Under the pieces are notes generated by a model that saw only the letters and a list, made by a program, of their open reading frames with translations, searched no databases and was not told the DNA's origin. The position numbers and the translations under genes were made by a program. From Halocafeteria seosinensis (Eukaryota; Sar; Bigyra; Bicosoecida), in NCBI GenBank assembly GCA_001687465.1, contig LVLI01000208.1, positions 62,001 to 126,000 on the forward strand: a stretch of 64,000 nucleotides of DNA, in the 5' to 3' direction. Shown here one piece after another: positions 45,001 through 54,760 of the stretch (its first letter is position 1; each line of letters begins with the position of its first letter).

Positions 45001-45549
45001 TGTAGAAGCCGACTGCGGGGAAGATGAAGGTCCATCTTCTCGTTGGCGTTTGCCCACGATTGCGTGGGAGACTCCACCCCGATAGGTTTCTTTACCCCGA
45101 CCTCTTCCCCTTGCTCTACCACCTGAAGAAGAGCTGTTGCCTCGGGAGCTTTGACTAGAGTTAGCTGCTATTTGCTGTGGCTTCCCAAACCTTTGAAGTG
45201 ATGTAGTGGCAGACTTCATTGGTTTCGGTAGGACCACGCTCCTTCCATAGCTTCGCCCTGAGTTTGCCGTTGCAGACACAGATGCTGTATACGATGTAGA
45301 AGACGAAGATGAAACCAAAGAAGCTGTTCCTGGCGCCTTGGAAGCAAATGAAGAGCTAGAAGATGACGTGGAGGAAGTCCGAGAATTCTGTGACGATGCC
45401 GAATTGGCCGCTGTTTCAGCCGCCATTACTGTCGTTTCCTGGCCATTTCTGGTACTCTCAGACGTCTCTGTACATTGAGACGATGACACTGAGTTCGATG
45501 ACACAGCACTTGGTCCATTCTGGGAGGTAGTAGAGGCTATAGAAGACAT
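42052..45549 (-). CDS. Large AP2-domain protein with Cys-rich PHD/ADD-like zinc finger
   Basis: Single 3.5-kb exon, 1,165 residues. The N-terminal 200 residues are Ser/Thr/Ala-rich. One AP2 domain lies at about residues 385-445 (PFRGVIEKNDDSWTSQIK, KRLGRFGSVYEAARAYDRA, KSYLNFP). A cysteine-rich module follows at about 497-565 with the spacing WCYVCND..WCEGCGCSVCF...LCCSICYSEYHVCCL...WCCPRC, consistent with a GATA-like plus PHD-like (ADD) or extended PHD finger. The remainder is acidic, Ser-rich and probably disordered, with basic patches. The combination suggests a sequence-specific DNA-binding protein that also reads histone tails. No close named homologue recognised. Confidence 0.82.
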   Translation of the reverse strand: MSSIASTTSQNGPSAVSSNSVSSSQCTETSESTRNGQETTVMAAETAANSASSQNSRTSSTSSSSSSFASKAPGTASLVSSSSSTSYTASVSATANSGRSYGRSVVLPKPMKSATTSLQRFGKPQQIAANSSQSSRGNSSSSGGRARGRGRGKETYRGGVSHAIVGKRQREDGPSSSPQSASTHSTKYAASTNGGKVGEKRSAAASNMPKRKNSEKAMKTPSATDGHDFHITIDDTNTVLQDIPSFATKSESAETISNTASSQSASPTILSYMSDPLFLTDRVAQRVLQEFHSAWKAFSKTEGKAKYRIGGSSSVPFTSIEDYILKRDPSLLTIRAVTSISDKPDDRCSLTVAELRQALEQRKNLWLTKYSSKCGEQRKGAKRVSARPFRGVIEKNDDSWTSQIKVDGKVKRLGRFGSVYEAARAYDRATMQARRVKSYLNFPTEYENAYYTADTFLSNAVNARALRSSSVAIVKNDSGSEYVGNASVTNCDFIKISNRLEHWCYVCNDAEGVEWCEGCGCSVCFSKMDKEHMLCCSICYSEYHVCCLNARTLETPGSNWCCPRCAKPSTAQGMKAPQLTDASCSPGNWYGLGLTRGSAISVSDKLSRDVSVQESSSNAPGNRVETSSEELRNNLESVIDPKLEVSVSESSPDVDLSDDVAAYSAATNDSDQSHHSKYFDAEDTRESECTEASLDATPEGEAVVGFQFAPDSSSSEVARSIASRHVAASSSLGPVLTPVEEAEVKLTGTVCCNTFGRAEAIVDKATSLLRRLNDTSQESGDFNDEAESTTDILNSNLVCPSLRNRLEFQEEDQRALKHEGLRDCLLKEDLFPSPPPSLKLRAPSTGSAIGDGESGEDDSFHDLEQLSADSSPSRKSQVANYKEKKFRQPVKESAISYREQASRLRSKKVDRRQQASSSLREAATSVGNLRKRAGMVALRSLRYPLMYSRNGRIAGSETDPRGSFATALALPPSADTACANERTSMPNEKNISSSDTSSLDSKGEKIRRRMHERGIEHMLDEERETLQKKYKLSSGNESRTPSPKCASQQLNGTDLGENEGKEFSFSSLDDAMGFLCSGTRMFRTSKHVFGGGDGVENAVEPVSQVKRVNGSTKSGKIELREDQVIDISSIEQLIRDEREDGRSEHTSQTAQALRLYQELMYEFGR

Positions 45550-46588
45550 AATAGACTCAATGCGTGCGCTTCAACGTCATGTTATCAAGGGTTGCCTTTA
45601 TCCTCTACAGCAGAGAGAACACCACAACATGCAATATATCAAATGAAATGGTTTTCAATCCTCTTTCATGTGAATATCAACACTATACTGATGTATAAAA
45701 GTGAATTCTTCTTTCAGGAATGAACTCTTTAGCGCCACCAGGTGTCAGTTTCCGCTGACACTCAACGCGAGGAATCGAGATTCAGCTCGCGATCCCTCAG
45801 CAGGTACCATATACGTAAGGATGCAAACCAGAGGGTGTGCAAACAAAGAACATGGAGAATTGTTGCCTGTAGGATGTGCATCATGGTGCATGACTGGAAA
45901 GTGGCGACTACGCAACATACCGGTATGGTATATGGTATGTAATAATAATTCTTCTCGTTGTTGCTACTCGGTTCCACTGGAAGCCTTCCAGATACCAGCG
46001 AATATAAGCAACATAAAACGAAACGCACAACGTTTTAGCCCATTCTACCCAGTCAAAATCAACGTATTTAGCCTCAACAGCAAGTAATGAGATTTGTTGA
46101 TCGCCGAGTCAAAGGCCAAAGAGGCAAAGTTACGCTGATGCTTCTTTGGCGTAACATCTGCAAAAATATGATGAGGATATCAGCAGCGTAGAGTACCCCG
46201 GTATACCGAATCCCTGACGATGATGGGCTTCCGGATATGGAATTTAATATGTTTACCATCATGCATGATTACCCGTGACAACCACAGTGGGTGACAGACG
46301 GGATGGAAAGCGATACTGAAGATAAAGTCTTGATCGCTGATAAAGATGGTATGATTGATATCCGTTTTAGTTGAAAAACTACCGGCTATGAGGCTGTCTT
46401 CGGCTTATCCTGCTACATACCGGTATTATGTGACAGGTTGAAGACGTGGAGTCCAGTTGCGACGTACTACGGTATTGACGACGAATCCACCTTGGTAGAG
46501 ACGTTCGCAGCTAGAGGTTTGCTTCTCCCAATAGCCAGTTCCGAATACTTCCCGATGGAGGAGAAATAAGAATAGATGCTGTAAAATC
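45550..46588. other. Divergent intergenic region with CCGG-centred palindromes
   Basis: About 1 kb between the AP2-finger gene and the sirtuin gene. No supported gene. Three perfect inverted repeats containing CGGTA/TACCG occur at 45916-45927, 46199-46208 and 46417-46426; their meaning is unknown. Confidence 0.45.
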
Positions 46589-47485
46589 ATGGCGAGCAAG
46601 GAATTGTATAAGCGGGCTGCAAGCGCCATTGCGCAAGCAGATGCGGTGTTGGTTACGGCCGGAGCTGGAATCGGCGTGGATTCGGGTCTTCCGGATTTCA
46701 GAGGGAACGAAGGTTTTTGGAGAGCCTACCCTCCCATGCGCGAGCTTGGAGTATCATTCCAGGAGCTTGCCAACCCAGAATGGTGGGAGAGTGATCCCTG
46801 TTTCGCGTGGGGATTCTACGGTCATCGCCTCAACTTGTATCGTAGTACGGAGCCGCACGACGGCTACAAGATGCTCTTCAACAAACTGCTCAAGGACAAG
46901 AGTGTCTTTGTGTTTACTAGCAATGTCGATGGGCATTTTCAGAAAGCAGGCCTGGATCCAGAAAGCATCGTGGAAGTGCACGGGTCGATTCACTACATCC
47001 AACCTGTGGCTCCATTCATGGTTCCTTCGGGTGTAGAAGACGAATTGGTCACACCCGCTGACAATGTGCAGTTGGACATCGATGAGTCAACATTTCGTGT
47101 TAAAGAGGAGGACCTACCGACAATCGAGGTCGGCGGGAAGGAGTATGACGCACGCCCCAACATTCTACAATTCGGAGATGCTCATTGGCTCTCGATAAGA
47201 ACAGATCGCCAGCTTCAGCGCTACAAGAAATGGAAGCGAGATACGGACAAACGACACAAGGACTATTCGCATTGTGTTATCGACATAGGCAGTGGAAGTG
47301 CGGTGCCTACGTGTCGGATGGAAGCTGAAAGCTACTCTTACCAGTACCAATGCCCTTTGATTCGCATTAATCCACGAGAACCTCGGGTACCAGCAAATCG
47401 AGATGGAGACCCAGACAGACTTGGACTGCCTGTGGGTGCACTCGAAGCCATTCAGGCTATCGAAGAAGAAATGCAACGCGAGTGA
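46589..47485 (+). CDS. Bacterial-type Sir2 family NAD+-dependent protein, zinc cysteines absent
   Basis: Single exon, 298 residues. The Rossmann/NAD motifs are clear: VTAGAGIGVDSGLPDFRG (residues 22-39), FTSNVDGHFQKAG with Asn112 and Asp114, and the catalytic His131 in VEVHGS. The layout (EGFWRAYPP, PNILQFGDAHW, IDIGSGSAVPT, IRINPREP, LPVGALEA) matches a Sir2 subfamily best known from bacteria. No cysteine occurs between His131 and about residue 230, so the four-Cys zinc module of canonical deacetylases is missing. It may act as an ADP-ribosyltransferase, deacylase or NAD-binding regulator; activity cannot be decided. No introns, which is compatible with, but does not prove, acquisition from bacteria. 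Confidence 0.85.
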   Translation: MASKELYKRAASAIAQADAVLVTAGAGIGVDSGLPDFRGNEGFWRAYPPMRELGVSFQELANPEWWESDPCFAWGFYGHRLNLYRSTEPHDGYKMLFNKLLKDKSVFVFTSNVDGHFQKAGLDPESIVEVHGSIHYIQPVAPFMVPSGVEDELVTPADNVQLDIDESTFRVKEEDLPTIEVGGKEYDARPNILQFGDAHWLSIRTDRQLQRYKKWKRDTDKRHKDYSHCVIDIGSGSAVPTCRMEAESYSYQYQCPLIRINPREPRVPANRDGDPDRLGLPVGALEAIQAIEEEMQRE

Positions 47486-48220
47486 GTGCTTCAGTGGCAG
47501 TGGCATGCGTGAACGCAGGCGCCTCACTCAGCAGGTTGGACTGGCATCTACTTGTACTTGTTTGTTATCCGCTACCTTGTGCAAGACTGATGGACGGAAA
47601 GTGGATAGAAGCAAACACATTGTGGTAGGAGGAAGGCATGATCTATAAACTGCCGCAGAGTCCGGAGAATCGGCGTCATTCGCCCTTGCTTGGACTCGAC
47701 TCGCTCGGCACGTGAATTACCTGAGGTTATTTTTCTGGTACCCCACGATGTCATTAATCTCATCCTTCTATCTTCTTCAGCAGTAGATAAAAGTGAATGC
47801 TGGTTGTTTCAAGTGCTCCGAAAGCTCAAGTCCTTAGACAGTCTTGGGAAAGCGTAGGATTTTGCACCCCGTTCATTTGGTGCATACTTGACATCCATTT
47901 TCGGAAGCGAGGACCATAAGTAGGAAGTAGGTCACTGGACCACATATATATCATTACCAAAACAATATGGAACGAAACTTGTGTGGACGGCACTGTGTGT
48001 ATCTCAAGGAAGCATTCCCACTTGAAGTTCGCGTCCAAGCTACTTCGCGTCGCGACTCGCGATGTTGTCGTGTGAACCACTGCAAGATCCAACTCAGGTT
48101 GTAGAGTGGTCGAGGGGATAACAGTCGTGTTTGTTCGGCATCCCTTTCTGTCGTTTTATGTATTGCTGGCTGGCAAAGTTGGTGACTGGTTCATGAGAAG
48201 TACACGTCCCGGGTATCATC
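47486..48220. other. Intergenic spacer
   Basis: A 735-nt gap between two plus-strand genes. No supported feature; it presumably holds a 3' UTR and the promoter of the TPR/ankyrin gene. Confidence 0.45.
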
Positions 48221-51200
48221 ATGTCGGATTCACCCCAAAAGCTCGCCAGCGATGGGGAGGCATACACACGCCAAGGGGACTATACTCGGGCCTCGCAGTT
48301 CTTTGACGCCGCGGTGAAGAAAGCCCCAAATGACCAGACACTGTGGCTTAGGAAAGCCACGTGTCTCGTGAAAATGAAGCAGTACAAAGAAGGCGTCCAC
48401 GCTGCGCAGAAAGCTCTCGAGCTGAAATCCGACTACATTCCAGCTTACATGGCAATGTCCTCGGGATACCTCTATTTGGGACAATTACAGCAAGCTGTGG
48501 AAACTGCGGAGGAGGCGTTGAAACTGCAGCCGGATAATTCCCAGATCCATATCACCAAAGCCGCGTGTCTCATGTATCTTGGTAACTACGAACAAGCCGG
48601 GGAAGTGTTGGATGAAGCCCTGCGGATAGCACCGGAATCCTTCATGGCTTACCTCAGCAAATCTACGGTTCTGCGTCGGTTGGGTCGGTTAGACAAAGCT
48701 GTTGAAACGGTGGATAAAGCTGCTGAACTTGCGCCTGAGTCGTCGCTGCAATACGTGTACCCTAACAAGATCAAGACGCTGGCGGAGGCGCACCGATTCG
48801 ACGAAGCCTTGCAGTGTGCTGACACCGCCTTGCAGCAGAGTCCTGACTCTGCGGCCATTCATTACGCCAAAGGCCACGCGTTATATGTCTCAGGAGATTA
48901 CAATTCTGCTATGACTCACTTAAGGAAAACGACAGAACTGCAGCCTGTTTTTGTGCCCTACATTTTCAACGGTGAGGATCCATATCATAAGATGGGGCTA
49001 TGCTTACACTCTCTCGGCAAATACGATGAGGCAGTTCAATATTTTGACGAAGCTCTCAAGTGTTTCCCTGAATTCCAACAAGCTAAAAAGGATCGGGAAA
49101 GAGCTCTACGCACGGCGCAAAACGAGGGAGTTTCTATTACGAAAGCAACCTCATCATCTACGGCTTCTCCGTCTGCAGGTTCGAACTCCACGCCATTCGA
49201 TGACCCCTCGTCTTCAGCAGTGCAACAGGAAACGGAGCGCATTGTGATGGGGCGGAAAGCCAGTACCGCTCAGCACAGCTCTCAAGCAGTACGGGCTCCG
49301 AAGACTGTCAAGAAGCTTTTCAAAGCCGCCAGACATGGTAATCATGAGTATCTTAAGCAAATGGCACAGCAAGGATATCCTTTAAGTGCTCGCGACGCGG
49401 CGGGCAACACTGTATTGCATAAACTTGTCAAAAGTGAGGATCAGGAAGATCAGAATCAAGTTGACCAGCTACTAGAGGATGATGAGCTCGACTTTGAACT
49501 GAACTCGACGGATGATCAGGGGCAAACGCTCTTGCAGTTAGCGGTAGATCAAGGCAACGATGATTTAGCTGATTCCTTGTTGGGATTGGGCGCAGACCCA
49601 AACGTTCTTGATGGTAGCGGGAAGACGGTGATGCTGCGAATTGCTGAATCAGGTGAAGCTGACCTGTTTCGTTATTTGTACACGCAGTATAAGACCCGCT
49701 TTGATAGGAACAATCCGGCAAACCAAAAGGCACTGGAAATCTTTAGGGCCTCTGGTGGAGAGGAAGACGATGGTCACACTCACAAGGACTCCTATCTCGA
49801 TCGGATTAGTTTGACATTCGACGATGGTGAGTCACTCGCCACATCTGCCACTGCGAGCACCTCCTCAAAGAAGCACATTCTGATGAAGTTTCAAAGACAA
49901 GAATACCGGAGAGCACTAGAACTGATAATGGATGAAGAGGATTTAGAGATTGAGCAAGTGAGCATCAAAGCTAAATGCTATTACTACCTAGGGAAATTTG
50001 AGTTCGCGAAGGCGGCGATAGACTACTCTTTGCAGTATGACATGACTAATTCCATCAAGGGCGATCTTTTGTTGCTCAAAGCACAAGCGCTGTGTCGTCT
50101 TCACGATTATAGTGGCTCTTTTGAATGTTTGCGTTTCTTACGAGAGATGTGGAATTTTCTTGAACCTGATCTGCAGGAAGCGTATGATCGAGCCTACATC
50201 AAAACTCTCTATTTCAGCGGGGATGTCACCACTGCGGAGCAGTTGATCAAGAAGCGCAACACTGAAACTCTTGACGTGGAGCTATTGAATATCCGAGGGA
50301 ACATAGAGAAGGAGCGTCACAATAATCCTCAGGGTGCTCTCAAGTTCTACGACCTCGCACTGGGGAAGGAAGGCTATGAAAATCACCCGCTGGTACTCTG
50401 CAACCGAGGACTCTTGCTCCTAGAGCAAGGAAACCAGAAGGAAGCCATGGAATCTCTCCAGCACGCCTTACAAGTACTTGAGCTTGGCTACAGTGACAGC
50501 TTCCTTAGACAAGTGAATGTCGATTCCATCCAATCGTACATCGATGATGCTCTCCGTAGTATTGTTTCTTCTATCGAAGATGACGACCCCCATCAAGCTG
50601 AGAAAAACAGCGCCCGTCTAATCGCTGCGCTCGAAGGCGACCCCAACGACGAGAAAGGAAAAAACAATCATTCTAAGCCAACAAATGAAGTTTTATTACA
50701 GCAGGTGTTGAATCTAAAAGCCCGGATCGATAACTTTGAGCGGGTCCAAGAAGCGAACGTGAGCAAGCCAGATTTGTGTCGTATCCTAGCTCACTATGCT
50801 ACGCGCGACACGTTACAACAACAACTCCAAGATACGGTGAAGCGAGCGGAAATGGATGCAAAACTAACTTCCAAGCCAGACAGAGACGAGTTATCGTACT
50901 CATTGTGGAAGAATGAAGAATGGGAGAAAACTGACCGGGAACGCCGAGAAATCACGAGTGAGGACACTCTCAGCCACTATTACCACACATTCATGAACGT
51001 AGTGAAGTCTCACATGATGGCTGCAATGGCTATAGGAACAAACAGGGTAGAAGCTCGGGGGACCAACTGTTCGAATTTAGGTGATTTGATTCCTCTACCT
51101 GCTGTGAAAGAAGTTGTGACATGGATCGGCAGATGCATTGATGTGGGATTAGACATAAAAAAGCAGCGTCAAGTACACGAGCTTCTTCGTATTTGTAACA

Positions 51201-51592
51201 ACGTGAACATCGAGGAGCTAGCGGAGGCTATCGCAAGGAAAGTGACTCTTCTCAAGAAGACCCAAATACGGAGCTGCCGCAATGTTAACACCGGACTGGA
51301 TAAACTCTTTGCCAGTATCAATTCAGTTGCTTTCCCTGGAGATTTGGCTCTCGCTTGCTCGAAACCAGCAGAGAAGCTCGCATACAAAGATGCATCAAAG
51401 GTGATTATACTGTGTTACAGCGGTGTGTTGAACTTGGATAGTAACGTTTTGGAACAGCTCATTGATTTTGCTGCTCACGATGAGCGCAAGGTCTCAGAAC
51501 TGCAAGATACCAGCATTAACTACAGCGATTCTGTGCGTACTGGAATTCAGGTAGAGTCAAACGAGACCGGCCAAACCTGTAGTCTGATGTGA
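48221..51592 (+). CDS. TPR and ankyrin repeat protein, unknown function
   Basis: Single exon, 1,123 residues. The first ~300 residues are about eight tandem tetratricopeptide repeats (GDYTRASQFFDAAVKKAPND, KQYKEGVHAAQKALELKSD, LGQLQQAVETAEEALKLQPD and so on). After a Ser/Thr-rich linker come three ankyrin-like repeats at about residues 365-490 (RDAAGNTVLHKLVKS, DDQGQTLLQLAVDQGNDDLA, DGSGKTVMLRIAES). A second TPR-like helical region follows at about 545-770 (YYYLGKFEFAKAAIDYSLQYD; HPLVLCNRGLLLLEQGNQKEAME). The last 300 residues are helical and unassigned. It is probably a protein-interaction scaffold; no enzymatic motif is visible. The N-terminal MSDSPQKLASDGEAY start is well placed directly before the first repeat. 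Confidence 0.85.
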   Translation: MSDSPQKLASDGEAYTRQGDYTRASQFFDAAVKKAPNDQTLWLRKATCLVKMKQYKEGVHAAQKALELKSDYIPAYMAMSSGYLYLGQLQQAVETAEEALKLQPDNSQIHITKAACLMYLGNYEQAGEVLDEALRIAPESFMAYLSKSTVLRRLGRLDKAVETVDKAAELAPESSLQYVYPNKIKTLAEAHRFDEALQCADTALQQSPDSAAIHYAKGHALYVSGDYNSAMTHLRKTTELQPVFVPYIFNGEDPYHKMGLCLHSLGKYDEAVQYFDEALKCFPEFQQAKKDRERALRTAQNEGVSITKATSSSTASPSAGSNSTPFDDPSSSAVQQETERIVMGRKASTAQHSSQAVRAPKTVKKLFKAARHGNHEYLKQMAQQGYPLSARDAAGNTVLHKLVKSEDQEDQNQVDQLLEDDELDFELNSTDDQGQTLLQLAVDQGNDDLADSLLGLGADPNVLDGSGKTVMLRIAESGEADLFRYLYTQYKTRFDRNNPANQKALEIFRASGGEEDDGHTHKDSYLDRISLTFDDGESLATSATASTSSKKHILMKFQRQEYRRALELIMDEEDLEIEQVSIKAKCYYYLGKFEFAKAAIDYSLQYDMTNSIKGDLLLLKAQALCRLHDYSGSFECLRFLREMWNFLEPDLQEAYDRAYIKTLYFSGDVTTAEQLIKKRNTETLDVELLNIRGNIEKERHNNPQGALKFYDLALGKEGYENHPLVLCNRGLLLLEQGNQKEAMESLQHALQVLELGYSDSFLRQVNVDSIQSYIDDALRSIVSSIEDDDPHQAEKNSARLIAALEGDPNDEKGKNNHSKPTNEVLLQQVLNLKARIDNFERVQEANVSKPDLCRILAHYATRDTLQQQLQDTVKRAEMDAKLTSKPDRDELSYSLWKNEEWEKTDRERREITSEDTLSHYYHTFMNVVKSHMMAAMAIGTNRVEARGTNCSNLGDLIPLPAVKEVVTWIGRCIDVGLDIKKQRQVHELLRICNNVNIEELAEAIARKVTLLKKTQIRSCRNVNTGLDKLFASINSVAFPGDLALACSKPAEKLAYKDASKVIILCYSGVLNLDSNVLEQLIDFAAHDERKVSELQDTSINYSDSVRTGIQVESNETGQTCSLM

Positions 51593-53004
51593 GTCGTGAA
51601 TTAGACCGCATTTCGCTAGATGTATCTTCCGCTGAATGAATGCTTCTGTGGTGACTGAGCGAGGAAATGATTCTTACTAGTATTTTTACCTTGGCCCGGA
51701 TAAGCTGAAAGCCACTGCGGCGTCCCAGCGCGGGCTACAAGTGTCCTATATCAGATTTACCAATATACAAGCGTTTGAGATGTATCAGTTTTTGAGTTCA
51801 CCTTCTCTTATTGAATACTCAGATTTCAATTATTTTTCTGGCTCAGGGAAGTGGTCAACTCACACGACAATCGTTTCTTTAAGGAAACCTAGAGTAATTC
51901 AATTAACTGTTTGACTTAAGTAGGATATGCTAGATTGTACGTGTAGGTCTGATAGCTACTAAATTATAAATTATGCGCAACCAGTACGACATGGATTGGG
52001 AGCCAGTAATATTTATTATAGCCGGGAATCTCCATACTGTGGAGGTCCAGGACGAAGTCGGCGTGGACGCGGTGGAAGGAACTCTCTCCTATATCTAACC
52101 CTACCTGGTCAAGTGTCTCATATCTCGATTCAAATCGCGCCCACCCCAGTAGAACTGTGGGCGTTGGAACTATCTTCGACAAACAGATCCTCCGTTATAT
52201 ATTATATATTATGTGTTTTTCGCTTCTGGCTCCAGCCTGAACTTCCAGGTCAGTCGTTGTCTTCTTGTTAACAGGAAGCTACGTCGTTGCTGACAATCTC
52301 GGACATCTTCTAACTCTTCGTTGGCTTGGCGGTTGCTCTTTCCCCTAATCCTCGAAGCTATGCATAGTTGCCCTTGAGCTTTTGCAGCAACAACAGCAAT
52401 CGCCGCATCCAACCGACCTCTACCAGAGTATGTAGTTAGATGACGGAGCAACGTATCTTTCGTCCCTGCAGACCAGGAGACCGGATGTCCCATCATCAGT
52501 AGGAAGACTCCAGCACAACAGCAAAAACAACTTTAGGGAAAACACTAAATTATGCTCCCTATCAGTCTCCACCCATATGGAAACAATGCTAATTCCTAAT
52601 TCGAAGATGCACGCAAGTTGCACAACGGTACAAACAACACAACACATATGTGACAGATAGCCCAGCGGCCGGGGAGTTGAGCGCAACAACACACAACAGA
52701 GTGACGTGCGGGGACAACTTTGTTCTCTAGGCGGAAATTCCTGTACATACAGTAGTTGTAGACGATAAGATTAGTTTCTATCCTTTACAGACTGTAGCCC
52801 AACTATCTTCTGGGTAGCTCAGTAGTGGAGCAATACCAACGCACACAACTGTATGTTCAGTGTGTGGCCGTGCTATAACACGAGGGCGAAGCACAGCGGC
52901 CCCGAGATGGCAGACTAGACTGAGCCTCTTCCTTGACAACGGAAAGAGAGTACCCTTAAAGTGTCTATGCAACATAATTCAGCGATATCGCGTGCTGTCT
53001 AATC
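51593..53004. other. Long gene-poor region, about 1.4 kb
   Basis: No gene could be supported. Short frames on both strands (for example 51964-52182 and 52209-52496, minus) have no recognisable domain or splice continuity. A short AT-rich run (tatattatatattatg) lies near 52196-52211. The sequence could include decayed coding matter, but I see no terminal repeats or transposase/reverse-transcriptase motifs. Confidence 0.4.
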
Positions 53005-54760
53005 ATGTACATGGAAATAGAGGCTTTCCTGCGGTCGTGTGGGAACAACATCATCAAGTTGCGTTGCAAACACCTTTGCTTGTGTATCATACCACTCATG
53101 ATATCTCTAGATGGATTGACGCTCGTCACAGGCAAGGAAATTGAGGTAGAATTTCGCTATGTCAAATGGACTATTACAGAAAAAAGGGGTGGTTGTTGTG
53201 AGGATTGTACTGAAGGCTCATGTGTCCATGCTGCGGTTTTCCGATTGCAGTTCGGTATCGACGCTGTTACAATGAGTGCATCCAGTATTACAAACCCTGG
53301 AGGATACTGGAATGCTGGAGAGGGACCGGGAAGCTTATCATCGAGCACTTTGTCAAAATGGGTTGATCGTAACTTTTCGGCTTCTGCGAATGCTACCACG
53401 GGAGAGTCGGTCATCATGTGTGACGCGGGCAGCGGGAACACGTATGCATTTGATCGGTATACGTGGTTTACAGCCCACGACTACGATAAAAGAGATCCTA
53501 TTTCATGGACTTTGCACGGAAGCGATGATGCTCACCACTGGATTCTCTTACATGATGTCAAGCGGTACCCCGTTCCCACAACTCGCCGCCTCAGTGTTTC
53601 GTCACTACCTATCACTAACGGAAGACCAACACCTTCATCCACAAGAACATCTTCTACAACTCCAACGCCCTCAATAACCCCTTCAAAGTCACCAAGCTCA
53701 ACGGGAACCGCCCGGAAAACATCCTCACCAACTACGAGCTCTACCAGCACTACCAGTGGTACAGGCAGCACGTCACCATCGTTCAGCTCCACTGGAACTC
53801 CTAAAACGACATCATCCTCGAGTAATAGCGCAAAATCAACACCATCTGGAACTATATCAGCAACCGTCTCACCAACCTGGACTTCTACTGCCAGCGTCAG
53901 TAGCACAGTTAGTGCATCACCATCGTTCAGCTCGTCCTCGAGCAATAGCGCGAAATCAAGACCTTCTGGAACTATCTCAGGAAGCATCTCACCAACCCCT
54001 TCTTTTACTGCCACCGTCAGTAGTACAGGTAGTCCGCCACCGTCTTTCAGCTCTACTAAAATGACATCGTCCTCGAGTAACAGTGCAAAACCCACGTCGT
54101 CTGAAACTATCTCAGGAACCACCTCATCCACCTGGAGTTCTAATGCCGCTGCAAGTGCAACAAGTAGAACATCACCATCATCAAGCTCTACTGGAGCTCC
54201 GGTATCTGTCTCAGCTCCAAGCACTACTGCGAAGTCCGCATGGTCTGGAATCACCTCGTCAACCAAGGATGCCATAGCCACGATCAGTGAGACAACCAAG
54301 GCCAACAAATCTTCGTCTACGATTTCAAGTGGAACGGTTGCACCAAGTGGAGTGGAAATACGTGAACGAACCCCATCCCCGTGCACTCCATCACAACCTG
54401 AAACTACCGCGACCAGAGGCTTTGCAACTAGTCCAAGTAGTAGCAGAGCTTCACCTTCATGGACTCCAAGTGGGCCGACTTGTTTGCCTTGTCTCTCCAA
54501 TAGCGTAAGTGTTACAACTCCACGTGACTTGCCCGACGTAACATCATCCCCAGTCGACACAACGGGCGTTCTTGAGGAACCTTCCACACCAAGTGAAGCA
54601 CAACGGAAGCAGTGTTTGGCTGTACTGAAATGCCGGGTAATCCAGGTAAGGTTGTTTAACAACGCAGCCATTTTCCTTTGACTTTGCTTCATGAAAATGC
54701 CACTTATTGTCTCTTCTCCAGGGTTCGAGGCGCGTACAATGTCGAGTCTCAAGTACGTAA
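53005..54760 (+). CDS. Predicted secreted discoidin-like domain protein with mucin-like repeats
   Basis: Exons 53005-54645 and 54722-54760, 559 residues. A hydrophobic stretch (LCLCIIPLMISLDGLTLV, about residues 24-41) should act as a signal sequence or anchor. It is followed by a beta-rich domain (VEFRYVKWTITEKRGG to DPISWTLHGSDDAHHWILL) resembling F5/8 type C (discoidin) carbohydrate-binding modules, with extra Cys pairs. From about residue 205 the protein is almost pure Ser/Thr/Pro/Ala with degenerate 40-48-residue repeats, like an O-glycosylated mucin stalk. A Cys-containing tail (GPTCLPCLSNS, then a short basic exon) ends it. Neighbour 55310-57373 is a tandem paralogue with the same first two parts. 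The second exon (13 codons with stop) is less certain, as a further donor-like GTACGT occurs just before the stop. Confidence 0.7.
53774..54305 (+). repeat. Degenerate Ser/Thr-rich mucin-type coding repeats
   Basis: About four imperfect units of 40-48 codons, each with the pattern SPSFSS, then SSSNSAK, then SGTISG and a SP-W/F-S..T.S end. They lie within the mucin-like part of the discoidin protein and are seen at both DNA and protein level. Confidence 0.75.

Noticed and set aside
51964-52496. Possible transposon remnant in the gene-poor region
   Set aside because: Short frames vaguely resemble polyprotein fragments, but no reverse transcriptase, integrase or transposase motif, target duplication or terminal repeat could be seen.
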